Below are positions 28,072 to 37,078 of a stretch of DNA of 64,000 bases, one piece after another. Source of the DNA: Anaeromyxobacter dehalogenans 2CP-1 (GTDB lineage: Bacteria > Myxococcota > Myxococcia > Myxococcales > Anaeromyxobacteraceae). Position numbers and translations under genes: made by a program. Numbering within the stretch: position 1 is the stretch's first letter; each line of letters starts with the position of its first letter. The notes beneath the pieces were generated by a model. The model was not told where the DNA came from and did no database searches. It worked only from the letters and a program-made list of their open reading frames with translations. Location of the stretch: NCBI RefSeq assembly GCF_000022145.1, contig NC_011891.1, positions 682,001 through 746,000 on the forward strand, read 5' to 3'.

Positions 28072-28560
28072 ATGGCCGACCCGAAGCCCACCGACGCGAC
28101 GGGCGCCGACGCCTGGTACTTCTGCCTCCGCCTGCTGGGCGCGCGCTACGCGTTCGAGGCGCCGCTCGTGACCGAGGTCGTGCGCCTGGGACCGCTCACC
28201 CGGCTCCCCGCCGCGCCCGCCTTCCTCCCCGGCGTGTTCACGCACCGTGGCGAGGTGCTGCCGGTGCTCGACATCGGCCTGCTGGTGGGCCACGGCGCCG
28301 TCGCCATCCGCGCCAGCACCCGCGCCGCCATCGTGCACTGCGGCCCGTGGAAGGTGGCGGTGGTGACCGAGGGCGTGGAGGGGCTCGTCGCGATCCCGCG
28401 GCGCGCCATCGAGCCGCCGCCGGCCGAGTCCTCCGGCATGGCCGAGTTCCTCTCCGGCGTCGGGCGCGATCGCGCCGGGACGGTGGCGGTGCTCGACCTG
28501 CCGCGCCTGGTGGAGACGGCCCGCGCGCGCGCCGTTCCGGCGGGGGGCCCGGCGGCGTGA
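28072..28560 (+). CDS. frzA: FrzA-like CheW coupling protein
   Basis: 162 residues, the size of FrzA (about 160). CheW fold: ARYAFEAPLVTEVVRLGPLT, LPGVFTHRGEVLPVLDIGLL, KVAVVTEGVEGLVAIP and VAVLDLPRLVETA. It should connect the soluble receptor at 28970 to the CheA-like kinase. First gene of the plus-strand cluster; the stop overlaps the next GTG. Confidence 0.85.
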   Translation: MADPKPTDATGADAWYFCLRLLGARYAFEAPLVTEVVRLGPLTRLPAAPAFLPGVFTHRGEVLPVLDIGLLVGHGAVAIRASTRAAIVHCGPWKVAVVTEGVEGLVAIPRRAIEPPPAESSGMAEFLSGVGRDRAGTVAVLDLPRLVETARARAVPAGGPAA

Positions 28561-28955
28561 CCGAGCCCAGCAGCGAGATCCTCCTGTTCCAGGTGGGCGC
28601 GCGCGTGTTCGCGGCCGTGGTGCACGACGCCGTGCGGATCGGCGCGGTGCGCGACGTCTCCGAGGACGACCTGGTGCTGGAGAGCGCGCTGGGCGCGCCG
28701 TTCGCGCGCGAGCGCGGCATCGTGGTGGCGAGCCACGAGGGCGCGTCCGAGCGCACGCTGGTGGTGGACCAGGTGGTCGGGGTCCGCAGCGTGCCGGAGG
28801 CCGACGTCCAGCCGCTCCCCGCGTTCGCCGCCGCCTGCCTCGTCTCCGGCGCCGTCACCGGCCTCGTCATGCTGGACGACGCGCCCCTGCTCCTCGTCGA
28901 TCTCCCCACCCTGGTCCGCGAGCGCTCCCCCGCCGCGCCCGAGCTCACCGCCTGA
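28557..28955 (+). CDS. frzB: FrzB-like CheW-domain protein
   Basis: 132 residues from a GTG overlapping the frzA-like stop. It has a short, diverged CheW fold (ILLFQVGARVFAAVVHDAVR, TLVVDQVVGVRSVPEADVQP, TGLVMLDDAPLLLVDLPTLV). In Myxococcus, FrzB is a second, diverged CheW encoded between frzA and frzCD; size class and position agree. Its exact partner is not visible. Confidence 0.75.
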   Translation: MTEPSSEILLFQVGARVFAAVVHDAVRIGAVRDVSEDDLVLESALGAPFARERGIVVASHEGASERTLVVDQVVGVRSVPEADVQPLPAFAAACLVSGAVTGLVMLDDAPLLLVDLPTLVRERSPAAPELTA

Positions 28956-28969
28956 AGAGGCCCACACCG

Positions 28970-30229
28970 ATGCGCGACCCCTCCGAACTCGACAAGCCGA
29001 AGAAGAAGCCCGCCCGCGCCGCGAGGCCCGCCCGCAAGACCGGCGTCGCCCCCGGCGACGCGTTGCAGGTCGAGGCGTTCCTGCGCTCCTTCGCCGCCGG
29101 CGAGCACGGGGTGGCCCGGCTCGACGTCTCCGCGTTCGCGGATCCGATGCTGCGCGGCATCGCCGAGGCCGCCAACGCGGCCGCCGACCACGCGGCGGGG
29201 CAGCTGGACGCGTCGCGCCAGCGCGTGCAGGTCGTCACCGCCGGCGTCGACGAGGCCATCGAGGCGATGATCCGGCTGGTCATCCAGGGCGACCTCTCGG
29301 GCACGCTGCGGCTGGGCGTGAGCGACGCGGCGCTCGCGCCGCTCATCGCCGGCATCGGGCAGGTGATGGAGACGCTGAAGCGCTTCGTCACCGAGATCCG
29401 CGAGGCGGCGCTGCAGCTCTCGACCTCCTCGGCCGAGGTGCTCGCCGCCGCCACGCAGAACGAGTCCTCCACCAGCGCGCAGGCCTCGGCCATCCACGAG
29501 ACCACCGCCACGATGGAGGAGCTGAAGGGCGCCTCGCACCAGATCGCCGAGAACGCGCAGATGGTGGCCGCCATCGCCGAGCAGACGCTCACCGGGGCGA
29601 AGCAGGGCGAGGGCGCCATCAAGTCGTTCATGTCCTCGATGGAGAAGGTGCGGCACAACGCGGTCGAGGTGGACGACGCCATCGCCAAGCTGTCGAAGCG
29701 CGTGGAGCGCATCGGCACGGTGGTGGAGGTGATCGACGAGATCGCCGACCGCTCCGATCTGCTCGCGCTGAACGCGGCGCTGGAGGGCGCCAAGGCGGGC
29801 GAGGCCGGGCGCGGGTTCTCCATCGTGGCGGCGGAGATGCGGCGGCTCGCCGAGAACGTGATGGAGTCCACCAAGGAGATCAAGAACCTCATCACCGAGA
29901 TCCGCGAGGCCACGCACGCCGCCAAGGAGGCGTCGGACGGCAACAAGCGGATGGCGGCCGAGGGCGAGCAGCTCGGCGGCAACGCCATGACGAGCGTCTC
30001 CGGCATCCTCTCCGGGATCCAGGAGACCAGCGACGCGGCCCGCGTCATCCACCTCGCCACCCAGCAGCAGCGGACCGCCACCGAGCAGGTGGTGCAGTCC
30101 ATGTCGGAGATCGAGGAGGTCACGCGGCAGGCGCAGACCGGGTCGAAGCAGGCCACCGGCGCCGCCTCCGAGCTGACCAAGCTGGCCGAGCGGCTCGCGG
30201 AGCTGGTGAAGCGCTTCAAGGTCGAGTAG
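28970..30229 (+). CDS. frzCD: FrzCD-like cytoplasmic chemoreceptor
   Basis: 419 residues (FrzCD is 417). There are no membrane segments; the N-terminus is Lys/Arg/Ala-rich (KPKKKPARAARPARK). Residues 85-140 contain a HAMP-like helical part and residues 140-415 the MCP signalling coiled coil. The tip at about 255-290 reads IDEIADRSDLLALNAALEGA then KAGEAGRGFSIVAAEMRRLA, close to the FrzCD tip. The basic tail may bind DNA or nucleoid, as reported for FrzCD. Glu/Gln pairs in the flanking helices are potential methylation sites for the CheR/CheB proteins encoded downstream. Confidence 0.88.
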   Translation: MRDPSELDKPKKKPARAARPARKTGVAPGDALQVEAFLRSFAAGEHGVARLDVSAFADPMLRGIAEAANAAADHAAGQLDASRQRVQVVTAGVDEAIEAMIRLVIQGDLSGTLRLGVSDAALAPLIAGIGQVMETLKRFVTEIREAALQLSTSSAEVLAAATQNESSTSAQASAIHETTATMEELKGASHQIAENAQMVAAIAEQTLTGAKQGEGAIKSFMSSMEKVRHNAVEVDDAIAKLSKRVERIGTVVEVIDEIADRSDLLALNAALEGAKAGEAGRGFSIVAAEMRRLAENVMESTKEIKNLITEIREATHAAKEASDGNKRMAAEGEQLGGNAMTSVSGILSGIQETSDAARVIHLATQQQRTATEQVVQSMSEIEEVTRQAQTGSKQATGAASELTKLAERLAELVKRFKVE

Positions 30230-30259
30230 CCGCGGGGCGCCCCGCAGACCGCCGCCGCC

Positions 30260-32521
30260 ATGGGCATCTCCGAAGAGATCCGCCAGAAGCTGCTCCCGCG
30301 CTTCCGCGAGACCACCGCGGACCGCGTGGAGAAGATCTCGGCGGCGCTGCTCGAGATCGAGCGCGGCGCCGCGACGCCCGAGGTGCGCGAGGAGCTGGCC
30401 CGCGAGCTCCACACGCTGAAGGGCGAGGCCCGCATGATGGGCTTCGCGGGGATCTCCACCGTGGTGCACGCGGCGGAGGACCTGCTGAAGGCGCTCCCGG
30501 CGGAGCGCCCGGGCGACCGGATCGACGCGCTGCTCAGCGCGTGCGACACGATCCTGCCCATGCTCGACGCGCCCGCCGACGGCGGCGCCGCCGCGACCGC
30601 GCTGGCGGAGCGGATGCGCGCGCTCATCTCCGGGGGGCCTGCGCCCGAGGCCACCGCGGCGGCCCCCGCCGCGCCCGCCCCCGCCGCGCCGCCGGCCGCG
30701 CCGCCGGCCGCCCCGTCCCCCCCGCCGCGCGAGGCCGAGGCCGCCCAGCCCGCTCCGCCCGCCGCGGTCCCGCACGCCGAGGAGGCGCCGCGCGCCGAGC
30801 TGCGCGGGGACAAGCCCGCCGCGTCCATCCGCGTGGACGTGGACCGGCTGGACGAGATCGCCGCCCTGGCCGGCGACGTGATGGTCGAGGGCGCGCGCGC
30901 GATGCGCCGCTCCAAGGACCTCGTCGGCCTGTTCGCCCGCTGGGCGCGGATCTCCGACCGCGTGGTGGCGCTCGCCGAGCGCGTGCGCGACCCCCGCACC
31001 GCCAAGCTGGTCGAGCAGATCGAGGGCGACGTCCACCTGCTCCGCTCCGACACGTTCCGCTTCGCGCGCGTCCACTCCGAGGCCGCCTCGAGCGCGCACG
31101 CGCAGCTCGGCCAGCTCTCCGAGCGGATCGGCGAGGCCCGCCTCATCCCGCTCTCCGGCGTGCTGGCCGGCTTCCCGCGGGCGGTGCGCGACATGGCGCA
31201 CGAGCAGGCGAAGGAGGTCGAGTGCGTGGTGCGCGGCGCGGAGACCGGGGTGGACAAATCCATCCTGCTCTCGCTGAACGACCCGCTCGTCCACCTGGTG
31301 CGCAACTCGGTCGATCACGGCGTCGAGGCGCCGGAGGAGCGCGAGGCGGCCGGGAAGCCGCGGGTGGGGCGCATCACCATCTCGGCGCGGACCGACGGCG
31401 ACCTGCTCGCGGTGACGGTGGACGACGACGGGCGCGGCATCACCCCGGCGGCGGTGCGCGCCGCGGCCCTGCGCAAGGGGCTCATCGGCGAGCAGCAGGC
31501 CGCGAGCCTCTCGTCGCGCGCGGCCCTGGACCTCATCTTCACCCCCGGCTTCTCCACCCGAGAGCAGGCCGGCGAGACCAGCGGCCGCGGGGTGGGGCTC
31601 GACGTGGTCCGCAAGCGCGTCACGGCGCTGGGCGGATCGGTGACGGTGGAGTCGAGCCCGGGCAAGGGCACGCGCTTCACGCTGCGCATGCCGCAGTCGC
31701 TGTCGCTGATGAAGGTCCTGCTGGTCCGGATCGACGACGACGTCTACGGCGTCCCGGCGGTGGACGTGGACAGCGTGGGCCGGCTCGACCCCAAGGACAG
31801 CACCGAGGTGGCCGGCATCCGCGCGGTGCGCTACCGCAACCGGCTCATGCCGGTGGTGGCGCTCGGGCCGCTGCTCTCGCTGAACGGCGGCCCCCGCGCG
31901 CAGCGGCCCATGGTCGTGTACGTGAGCCACGGGTCCGAGGGGGCCGCGGTGGTGGTGGACGGCCTGCACGGCGAGCGCGAGGTGGCGGTGAAGGCCCCGG
32001 GCGCGTTCCTGAAGGGCATGCGCTTCGTCACCGGCGCGGCGGCGCTGGAGGACGGGCGCGTGGCGGTGCTGCTCTCCACGCCGGACCTGGTGAACGCCGC
32101 CCGCCGGCTCGCCTCGCCGGCCATGACCCGGGGGCGCGATCGCCGCCGGCTCCGGATCCTGCTGGTGGACGACAGCGCCATCGCGCGCGAGGCCGAGGCC
32201 GCGCTGCTCCGCTCGCTCGGCCACGAGGTGGACGAGGCGGTGGATGGCGAGGACGGCTGGGCGCGGCTGCAGAACGGCCAGTACCACCTGCTCGTCACCG
32301 ACGTGCAGATGCCGGTGCTCGACGGCATCGACCTGACCCGACGGGTCAAGGCGACGCCGCGCTTCGTGAAGCTGCCCATCGTGATCATGTCCTCGCTCTC
32401 GGCGCCCGAGGAGCGGCGGCGGGGCGTGGACGCCGGCGCCGACGCCTACCTGGTGAAGGGCGAGCTCGACGCGGAGAGCCTCGCGGTCACGCTCGAGCGG
32501 CTGTGCGGGGTCCCCACGTGA
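30260..32521 (+). CDS. frzE: FrzE-like CheA-receiver fusion kinase
   Basis: 753 residues (FrzE is 777). The HPt domain has H51 (ELHTLKGEARMMGF). An Ala/Pro-rich linker lies at about 130-190, then the dimerisation domain (RVDVDRLDEIAALAGDVM), then the ATPase (HLVRNSVDHGVE, DDDGRGI, TSGRGVGLDVVRKRV). A CheW-like domain follows. From about 630 there is a receiver (ILLVDDSAIAREAEAA, LLVTDVQMPVLDGIDL, KGELDAES). In Myxococcus the FrzE receiver inhibits the kinase rather than acting as a simple output. It is followed by frzG with a GTGA overlap. Confidence 0.9.
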   Translation: MGISEEIRQKLLPRFRETTADRVEKISAALLEIERGAATPEVREELARELHTLKGEARMMGFAGISTVVHAAEDLLKALPAERPGDRIDALLSACDTILPMLDAPADGGAAATALAERMRALISGGPAPEATAAAPAAPAPAAPPAAPPAAPSPPPREAEAAQPAPPAAVPHAEEAPRAELRGDKPAASIRVDVDRLDEIAALAGDVMVEGARAMRRSKDLVGLFARWARISDRVVALAERVRDPRTAKLVEQIEGDVHLLRSDTFRFARVHSEAASSAHAQLGQLSERIGEARLIPLSGVLAGFPRAVRDMAHEQAKEVECVVRGAETGVDKSILLSLNDPLVHLVRNSVDHGVEAPEEREAAGKPRVGRITISARTDGDLLAVTVDDDGRGITPAAVRAAALRKGLIGEQQAASLSSRAALDLIFTPGFSTREQAGETSGRGVGLDVVRKRVTALGGSVTVESSPGKGTRFTLRMPQSLSLMKVLLVRIDDDVYGVPAVDVDSVGRLDPKDSTEVAGIRAVRYRNRLMPVVALGPLLSLNGGPRAQRPMVVYVSHGSEGAAVVVDGLHGEREVAVKAPGAFLKGMRFVTGAAALEDGRVAVLLSTPDLVNAARRLASPAMTRGRDRRRLRILLVDDSAIAREAEAALLRSLGHEVDEAVDGEDGWARLQNGQYHLLVTDVQMPVLDGIDLTRRVKATPRFVKLPIVIMSSLSAPEERRRGVDAGADAYLVKGELDAESLAVTLERLCGVPT

Positions 32522-33543
32522 GCCTGGCCGCGGGGGACCGGCCCATCCGCGTGCTGGTCGCCGACGACTCCGAGCTGTTCCGCGAGCTGCTCGCGCGCGT
32601 GGTCGCGGCCGAGCCCGGCTTCGAGGTGGCGGCGGTGGCGGCGGACGGCGACGCGGCGGCGGCCATGGCCCGCGCGCTGCGGCCGGACGTCGTCACCATG
32701 GACCTGCACATGCCCGACGCCGACGGCTACTCGGGCATCGCGCGGATCATGGCGGAGACGCCCACGCCCATCCTCGTGCTCACCGCGAACCCCACCGAGG
32801 CGGCGGGCTTCCGCGCCCTCTCGCTGGGCGCGCTCGACATCCTCGAGAAGCCGTCGGCCACCGCCGACCTGGGCGAGTACGGGCGGCTCATCCGCTCGCG
32901 GCTGCGGCTGCTCGCCGGCGTGAAGGTGATCCGGCACCTGCGCGGCCTGCGGGAGCGCCGCGACGCGGCGCCGGCGCACGGCGCCCGGGTGGAGGTGGTG
33001 GTGATCGGCGCCTCGCTGGGCGGCCCCCGCGCCCTCGCGGCGGTGCTCCGCGGCCTGCCGCCCGACTTCCCCGCGCCGATCGCCGTGGTCCAGCACATCG
33101 CCGACGGCTTCACCGCCGGGCTCGCCGGCTGGCTCGCGCAGGAGTCGCGCCTCGACGTGCGCGAGGCCCGCGACGGCGAGCCGCTGCGGCCCGGGCGCGT
33201 GCTCATCGCGCCCACCGGCCGGCACCTGGTCCTCGGCGAGGGCGTGGCGCGGCTCTCCGGGGCGCCGCCGGTGGACACGTTCCGCCCGTCGGTGACGCCG
33301 CTCTTCACCTCCGCGGCGCGGCAGTACGGGCGGCGCTGCTGCGGCGTGCTGCTCACCGGGATGGGCCGGGACGGCGCCGAGGGGCTGCGGGTCATCAAGG
33401 ACGCGGGCGGTCCCACGCTGGCGCAGGACGAGGCCACCAGCGCGGTGTTCGGGATGGCGCGCGCCGCGGTGGAGCTCGGGGCGGTGGACCGGGTGCTGCC
33501 GGTGGACGAGATCCCGCGCGCGCTCCGGGAGCTGACGCGGTGA
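32518..33543 (+). CDS. frzG: FrzG-like CheB methylesterase
   Basis: 341 residues from GTG (FrzG is about 334). The receiver has D16/D17, D62 (TMDLHMPDADG) and K111. The esterase triad is S166 (GASLGGPRAL), H193 (VVQHIADGF) and the Asp in LTGMGRDGAEG. GASLGG replaces the more usual GASTGG but keeps the nucleophile. It should demethylate the FrzCD-like receptor. Confidence 0.9.
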   Translation: MSLAAGDRPIRVLVADDSELFRELLARVVAAEPGFEVAAVAADGDAAAAMARALRPDVVTMDLHMPDADGYSGIARIMAETPTPILVLTANPTEAAGFRALSLGALDILEKPSATADLGEYGRLIRSRLRLLAGVKVIRHLRGLRERRDAAPAHGARVEVVVIGASLGGPRALAAVLRGLPPDFPAPIAVVQHIADGFTAGLAGWLAQESRLDVREARDGEPLRPGRVLIAPTGRHLVLGEGVARLSGAPPVDTFRPSVTPLFTSAARQYGRRCCGVLLTGMGRDGAEGLRVIKDAGGPTLAQDEATSAVFGMARAAVELGAVDRVLPVDEIPRALRELTR

Positions 33544-35042
33544 AGCCGATCGCGTCCGAGCACCTGCTGGAGCTGGCCGCGCTGCTCAAGGAGCGGGTCG
33601 GGCTCCACGTGCGCCGCGAGGGCCACTCCGCGCTGCGCATCGCGGTGGCGGCGCGCCTCGAGGGCCTGGCCGCGGTCGCGGACTCCGGCGCGTACCTGGC
33701 GCTGCTCCGCTCCGGCGCCGGCGACGAGGAGCTGCGGCGCCTGCTCCCGCTCGTCACGGTGGGCAAGACCAGCTTCTTCCGCGACGAGCGGCAGTTCCGG
33801 GCGCTCGACGCGATCCTGCCGGGTCTGCTCGAGCGCGCGCGCTCCGGCGGGCGGCGCGTGGCCATCTGGTCGGCCGGCTGCGCCACCGGCGAGGAGCCGT
33901 ACTCGATCGCCATGGCCGCCGCCGACGCCGGGGCGGGCCCGGACGACGTCGAGATCCTCGCCACCGACGTGAACCCCGAGGCGGTCGCGTTCGCCGCGCG
34001 CGGCGCCTACGACCCGCGGCGCGTGCGCGAGATCCCCGCGCACTACCTCGGCCGGCACTTCGATCGCGACGGCGACGCGTTCCACGTGCGCTCCGGCCTC
34101 CGGCGGTACCTGCGCGCCATCCGCCCGCACAACCTGGTGTCGTCCGCGTTCCCGCGCCCGGCCGAGGGCGGCTGGGACGTCGTGTTCTGCCGGAACGTCA
34201 TCATCTACTTCGACACGCCCACCACGCAGGCGGTGCTGGCGCAGTTCCACGAGGCGCTCGCGCCGGGCGGGTACCTGTTCCTCGGCTACTCGGAGTCGCT
34301 GTTCCGGCTGTTCGACGGCTTCGAGCTCACCGAGGTCTCCGGCGCGTTCCTGTACCGCCGCCCCGAGGCGCCCACCCGCGCCGGCCCGTCCGCCCCGCTC
34401 GCGCCGCCGTCCCGCCCGCACCTGGTGCAGATGCCGGCGGCGCCGCCGCCAGTGCGCCACCTCTCGCTGGTGCCGCCGCCCGCCGCGCGTCCCTCCGCGC
34501 CCGCGCCGGACCCCGAGCCGCTGCCCCTCGCGCCGCAGGAGTACCTCGACGCCGCGGTGGCGCTGTTCGCCGACGGCCGCTTCGGCGCCGCGCGCGAGCT
34601 GCTGGAGCGGCTGCTGGAGAAGGGCGGCGACGACCTGGCCGCGCGGCTCACGCTCGCGAACCTGTACGGCGTGCTGCGCCAGCCCGACCGCGCCCGCGCC
34701 AGCTACCAGGCCGCGCTGGCGCTCGAGCCGCTCAGCGCCGAGGCGCACCTGTTCTACGGCATCCACCTGCTCTCGGGCGGCGACGCCGAGGAGGCCGCGC
34801 TGGAGCTCGCGCGCGCGCTGTTCCTCGACCCCGATCTCGCGCTCGGCCACTACTACCTGGGCCGCTGCCGCGAGGCACAGCGCGACGTGGTCCGCGCCCG
34901 GCTGGCGTACCGCAACGCGCTGGAGGCGTACCGCCGCCGGCCGGACGGACGGGCGCAGGCGTTCCTGGGGTACTATCCGGACATCCCCGAGGACGGCAGC
35001 GCGTTTGCGCGCGCGGCCGAGTACGCGCTCGCCGCCTTGTAG
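33540..35042 (+). CDS. frzF: FrzF-like CheR methyltransferase with C-terminal TPR repeats
   Basis: 500 residues from a GTG overlapping the preceding stop. Residues 1-280 are CheR (GKTSFFRDERQFRALDAILP, AIWSAGCATGEEPYSIAMAA, EILATDVNPEAVAFAARGAY, VVFCRNVIIYFDTPTT, YLFLGYSESL). A Pro-rich linker covers 285-335, then three or more TPR-like repeats (RASYQAALALEPLSAEAHLF, ELARALFLDPDLALGHYYLG). FrzF has the same CheR-TPR layout but is about 593 residues. TPRs of FrzF restrict which receptor sites are methylated. Confidence 0.9.
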   Translation: MKPIASEHLLELAALLKERVGLHVRREGHSALRIAVAARLEGLAAVADSGAYLALLRSGAGDEELRRLLPLVTVGKTSFFRDERQFRALDAILPGLLERARSGGRRVAIWSAGCATGEEPYSIAMAAADAGAGPDDVEILATDVNPEAVAFAARGAYDPRRVREIPAHYLGRHFDRDGDAFHVRSGLRRYLRAIRPHNLVSSAFPRPAEGGWDVVFCRNVIIYFDTPTTQAVLAQFHEALAPGGYLFLGYSESLFRLFDGFELTEVSGAFLYRRPEAPTRAGPSAPLAPPSRPHLVQMPAAPPPVRHLSLVPPPAARPSAPAPDPEPLPLAPQEYLDAAVALFADGRFGAARELLERLLEKGGDDLAARLTLANLYGVLRQPDRARASYQAALALEPLSAEAHLFYGIHLLSGGDAEEAALELARALFLDPDLALGHYYLGRCREAQRDVVRARLAYRNALEAYRRRPDGRAQAFLGYYPDIPEDGSAFARAAEYALAAL

Positions 35043-35077
35043 GGCGGCCCGGAGCTCCCGGCGGGAGGCGAATCGAC

Positions 35078-35461
35078 ATGGCCGAGAAGAAGCGCATCCT
35101 CCTGCTCGACGACTCGGCGATCACGCTCGAGATGGAGAAGGCCGTGCTCGAGGACCGCGGCTACCGCGTCGCGGCCGCCTCGAACCTGCTCGAGTTCCAG
35201 GCGCAGCTCGACGGGTTCCAGCCCGAGGTGATCCTCACCGACCTCATGATGCCGGACATCTCGGGCAAGGACATCGTGCGGGTACTGAAGCAGGACTTCC
35301 ACACCGAGAAGATCCCCATCATCCTGTTCAGCTCGAAGACCGACGAGGAGCTCGAGCCCATCGCCGAGCAGGCCGGCGCCGACGGCTTCCTGTCCAAGTC
35401 GCACGGCATCGAGCGGCTCGGGGACATGGTGGACGAGCTGGTGGAGTCGATCATCTGGTAG
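35078..35461 (+). CDS. CheY-like response regulator after the frz-like cluster
   Basis: 127 residues: D11/D12, D55 (VILTDLMMPDISG), S85/S86 switch position and K107 (DGFLSKSHG). The start ATG follows GGGAGGCG. It lies 35 bases after frzF and is probably co-transcribed. The Myxococcus frz locus ends with frzF, so this is an extra receiver. It could be the functional output of the cluster or a FrzX-like cofactor; that is inference. Confidence 0.88.
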   Translation: MAEKKRILLLDDSAITLEMEKAVLEDRGYRVAAASNLLEFQAQLDGFQPEVILTDLMMPDISGKDIVRVLKQDFHTEKIPIILFSSKTDEELEPIAEQAGADGFLSKSHGIERLGDMVDELVESIIW

Positions 35462-35476
35462 GGGGAGAAGGTGCGG

Positions 35477-36406
35477 TCATCGCCCCGAGGCGCGCAACCT
35501 ACGCAGCAGGCGCTCGCCGAGCGCCAGGAGCTGCCCCGGGATCGTCGCGTCGAAGCCCATGCAGCGGGTGACGCGGCGGTAGGCTGCGGCGTCGACCCGG
35601 GGCTCCGGCCAGGTCCGGACCCTGAACGGTTGCGCCACCGCGCGAATGTGGCGAGGGGCGTCCTCCGGGCAGTGGGTGCCTCCCGCCTCGAACCCGCGGT
35701 TCTCGACGAGCGAACGCGCGGGGAACAGCGCGAGCCCGCCGCGCATGAACACCGTCAGGTACCAGAGGATCGCCCAGGAGTCGCTTCGGCCGCTCACCTG
35801 GTCCTCCAGCATCCCGGAGAAGCCGTACCTGCCGCCGAGGTCGAAGCGTTGGCGGAGCGCGGGATCGGCAAGCAGCCGTGCGCGGCCGGTCGCCTCGCCG
35901 TCGAGGTGGCGCCACGCTCGCTCCCAGGTCGCCCAGCCCCATGAGCTGATGAAGGGGAGGAACACGGCGTCCTCGGGCGCGCGCAGCCTGACCGGATACT
36001 GGAAGCCGGAGACCGCGTAGACGCGCTCATCCTCGGAGTAGCGGTCGAGCGCGGCGTTCATGTACTCGAGGAACGTCGGTGACAGCACCAGGTCGTCCTC
36101 GAGCACGATCGCTCGCCCGTGCTCGCGGCACAGGCGCGTCACGCCCTCTCGAACCGACCTGGCCAGGCCGAGGTTCCGCTCCCGGGCGACGACCTCGAGG
36201 TGCGGAAGGCCCGCCGCCTGGACCACGCGCCGGGTCTCGTCGACGGCGGCTGCGTCCGCCGCGCTGCGCGGACCGTCCGAGAACACGACCACCTGCGTGT
36301 CGCGGACCTCGGGGTTCGCCGCGAGGGACGCGAGCATCTGCTGCGCGCGGGCGGGGCGACGGAAGACGAATGCGGCGACGGGAGCGTGGCGCATGCGATC
36401 GCTCAC
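35477..36406 (-). CDS. Glycosyltransferase family 2-like protein
   Basis: 309 residues from a GTG that overlaps the stop of the upstream gene (GTGA); an ATG at 36394 is the alternative. The GT-A nucleotide-sugar site is seen in VAAFVFRRPARAQQMLASLA, VVVFSDGPRS, VVARERNLGLARSVREGV and the metal-binding AIVLEDDLVLSPTFLEYM (EDD). SSWGWATWERAW is typical of a subgroup of polysaccharide-cluster transferases. Sugar and acceptor are unknown. Third of three minus-strand genes in the glycan island. Confidence 0.8.
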   Translation of the reverse strand: MSDRMRHAPVAAFVFRRPARAQQMLASLAANPEVRDTQVVVFSDGPRSAADAAAVDETRRVVQAAGLPHLEVVARERNLGLARSVREGVTRLCREHGRAIVLEDDLVLSPTFLEYMNAALDRYSEDERVYAVSGFQYPVRLRAPEDAVFLPFISSWGWATWERAWRHLDGEATGRARLLADPALRQRFDLGGRYGFSGMLEDQVSGRSDSWAILWYLTVFMRGGLALFPARSLVENRGFEAGGTHCPEDAPRHIRAVAQPFRVRTWPEPRVDAAAYRRVTRCMGFDATIPGQLLALGERLLRRLRASGR

Positions 36407-37077
36407 CCGCCGAGCCGGACGAGCGTGACGGTGGGGGGCTCCAGCGCGACCAGCTGATACCCTGCGGCGCGGAGGCGGCGCACGAGGGCAAGGTTCCGCC
36501 GCGGCCACGGATCGTGCAGCTCGGCGCAGACGATCCGCGGCCTCACCGCGGTCGCGAGCAGGTCGTCGAGGATGTCGTACTCGGCGCCCTCAACGTCCAG
36601 CTTGAGCAGGTCGATGCGCGCGTCTCCCGCCTCCCGCATCGCCGACGCGAGCGTCTTCATCGGGACGGCGATGGACGTCGACGTTCCCTGCAGGTTGTGG
36701 ATCGAGTGCGACACGTGCGACGGGTCGCGGGGCGCGAAGAACCGCACCTCGCCGTCCCGGTTCCAGATTCCGAACGCATGGTACGTCAGCTGCGGCGGGC
36801 GCTCCGGAAGGGCGGCCAGGTACCGCGCAGCCCGGGGCGTCGGATCGAAGGCGCGGACGGTGCACCTCGTTCTCCGGATGAGGTCGAGGTCGAAGCTCGC
36901 GTCCTCTCCGATCCCCACCGAGTAGGCGATCCAGTCCGGCGCGACGAGCGGGAGCGGCACGACGTAGCCACCGTACGCGCTTCCAATCCGGACCAGCGGA
37001 TGCGCGGTTGGGCGAAGGTGGAAGGTGCGCAGGAGCCGCATGGTCGCCCACGCGGCATGGCCGGTCCAGCGTCCCAC
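36403..37077 (-). CDS. FkbM-family methyltransferase
   Basis: 224 residues from GTG. The SAM fold shows YSVGIGEDASFDLDLI, VRAFDPTPRAARYLA, MKTLASAMREAGDARIDLLK and LDVEGAEYDILDDLL, the FkbM pattern, ending in CAELHD. FkbM-type enzymes O-methylate sugars or polyketides; in this setting a sugar of the surface glycan is the likely substrate. One base separates it from the upstream methyltransferase-like gene. Confidence 0.82.
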   Translation of the reverse strand: MGRWTGHAAWATMRLLRTFHLRPTAHPLVRIGSAYGGYVVPLPLVAPDWIAYSVGIGEDASFDLDLIRRTRCTVRAFDPTPRAARYLAALPERPPQLTYHAFGIWNRDGEVRFFAPRDPSHVSHSIHNLQGTSTSIAVPMKTLASAMREAGDARIDLLKLDVEGAEYDILDDLLATAVRPRIVCAELHDPWPRRNLALVRRLRAAGYQLVALEPPTVTLVRLGG

Positions 37078-37078
37078 G

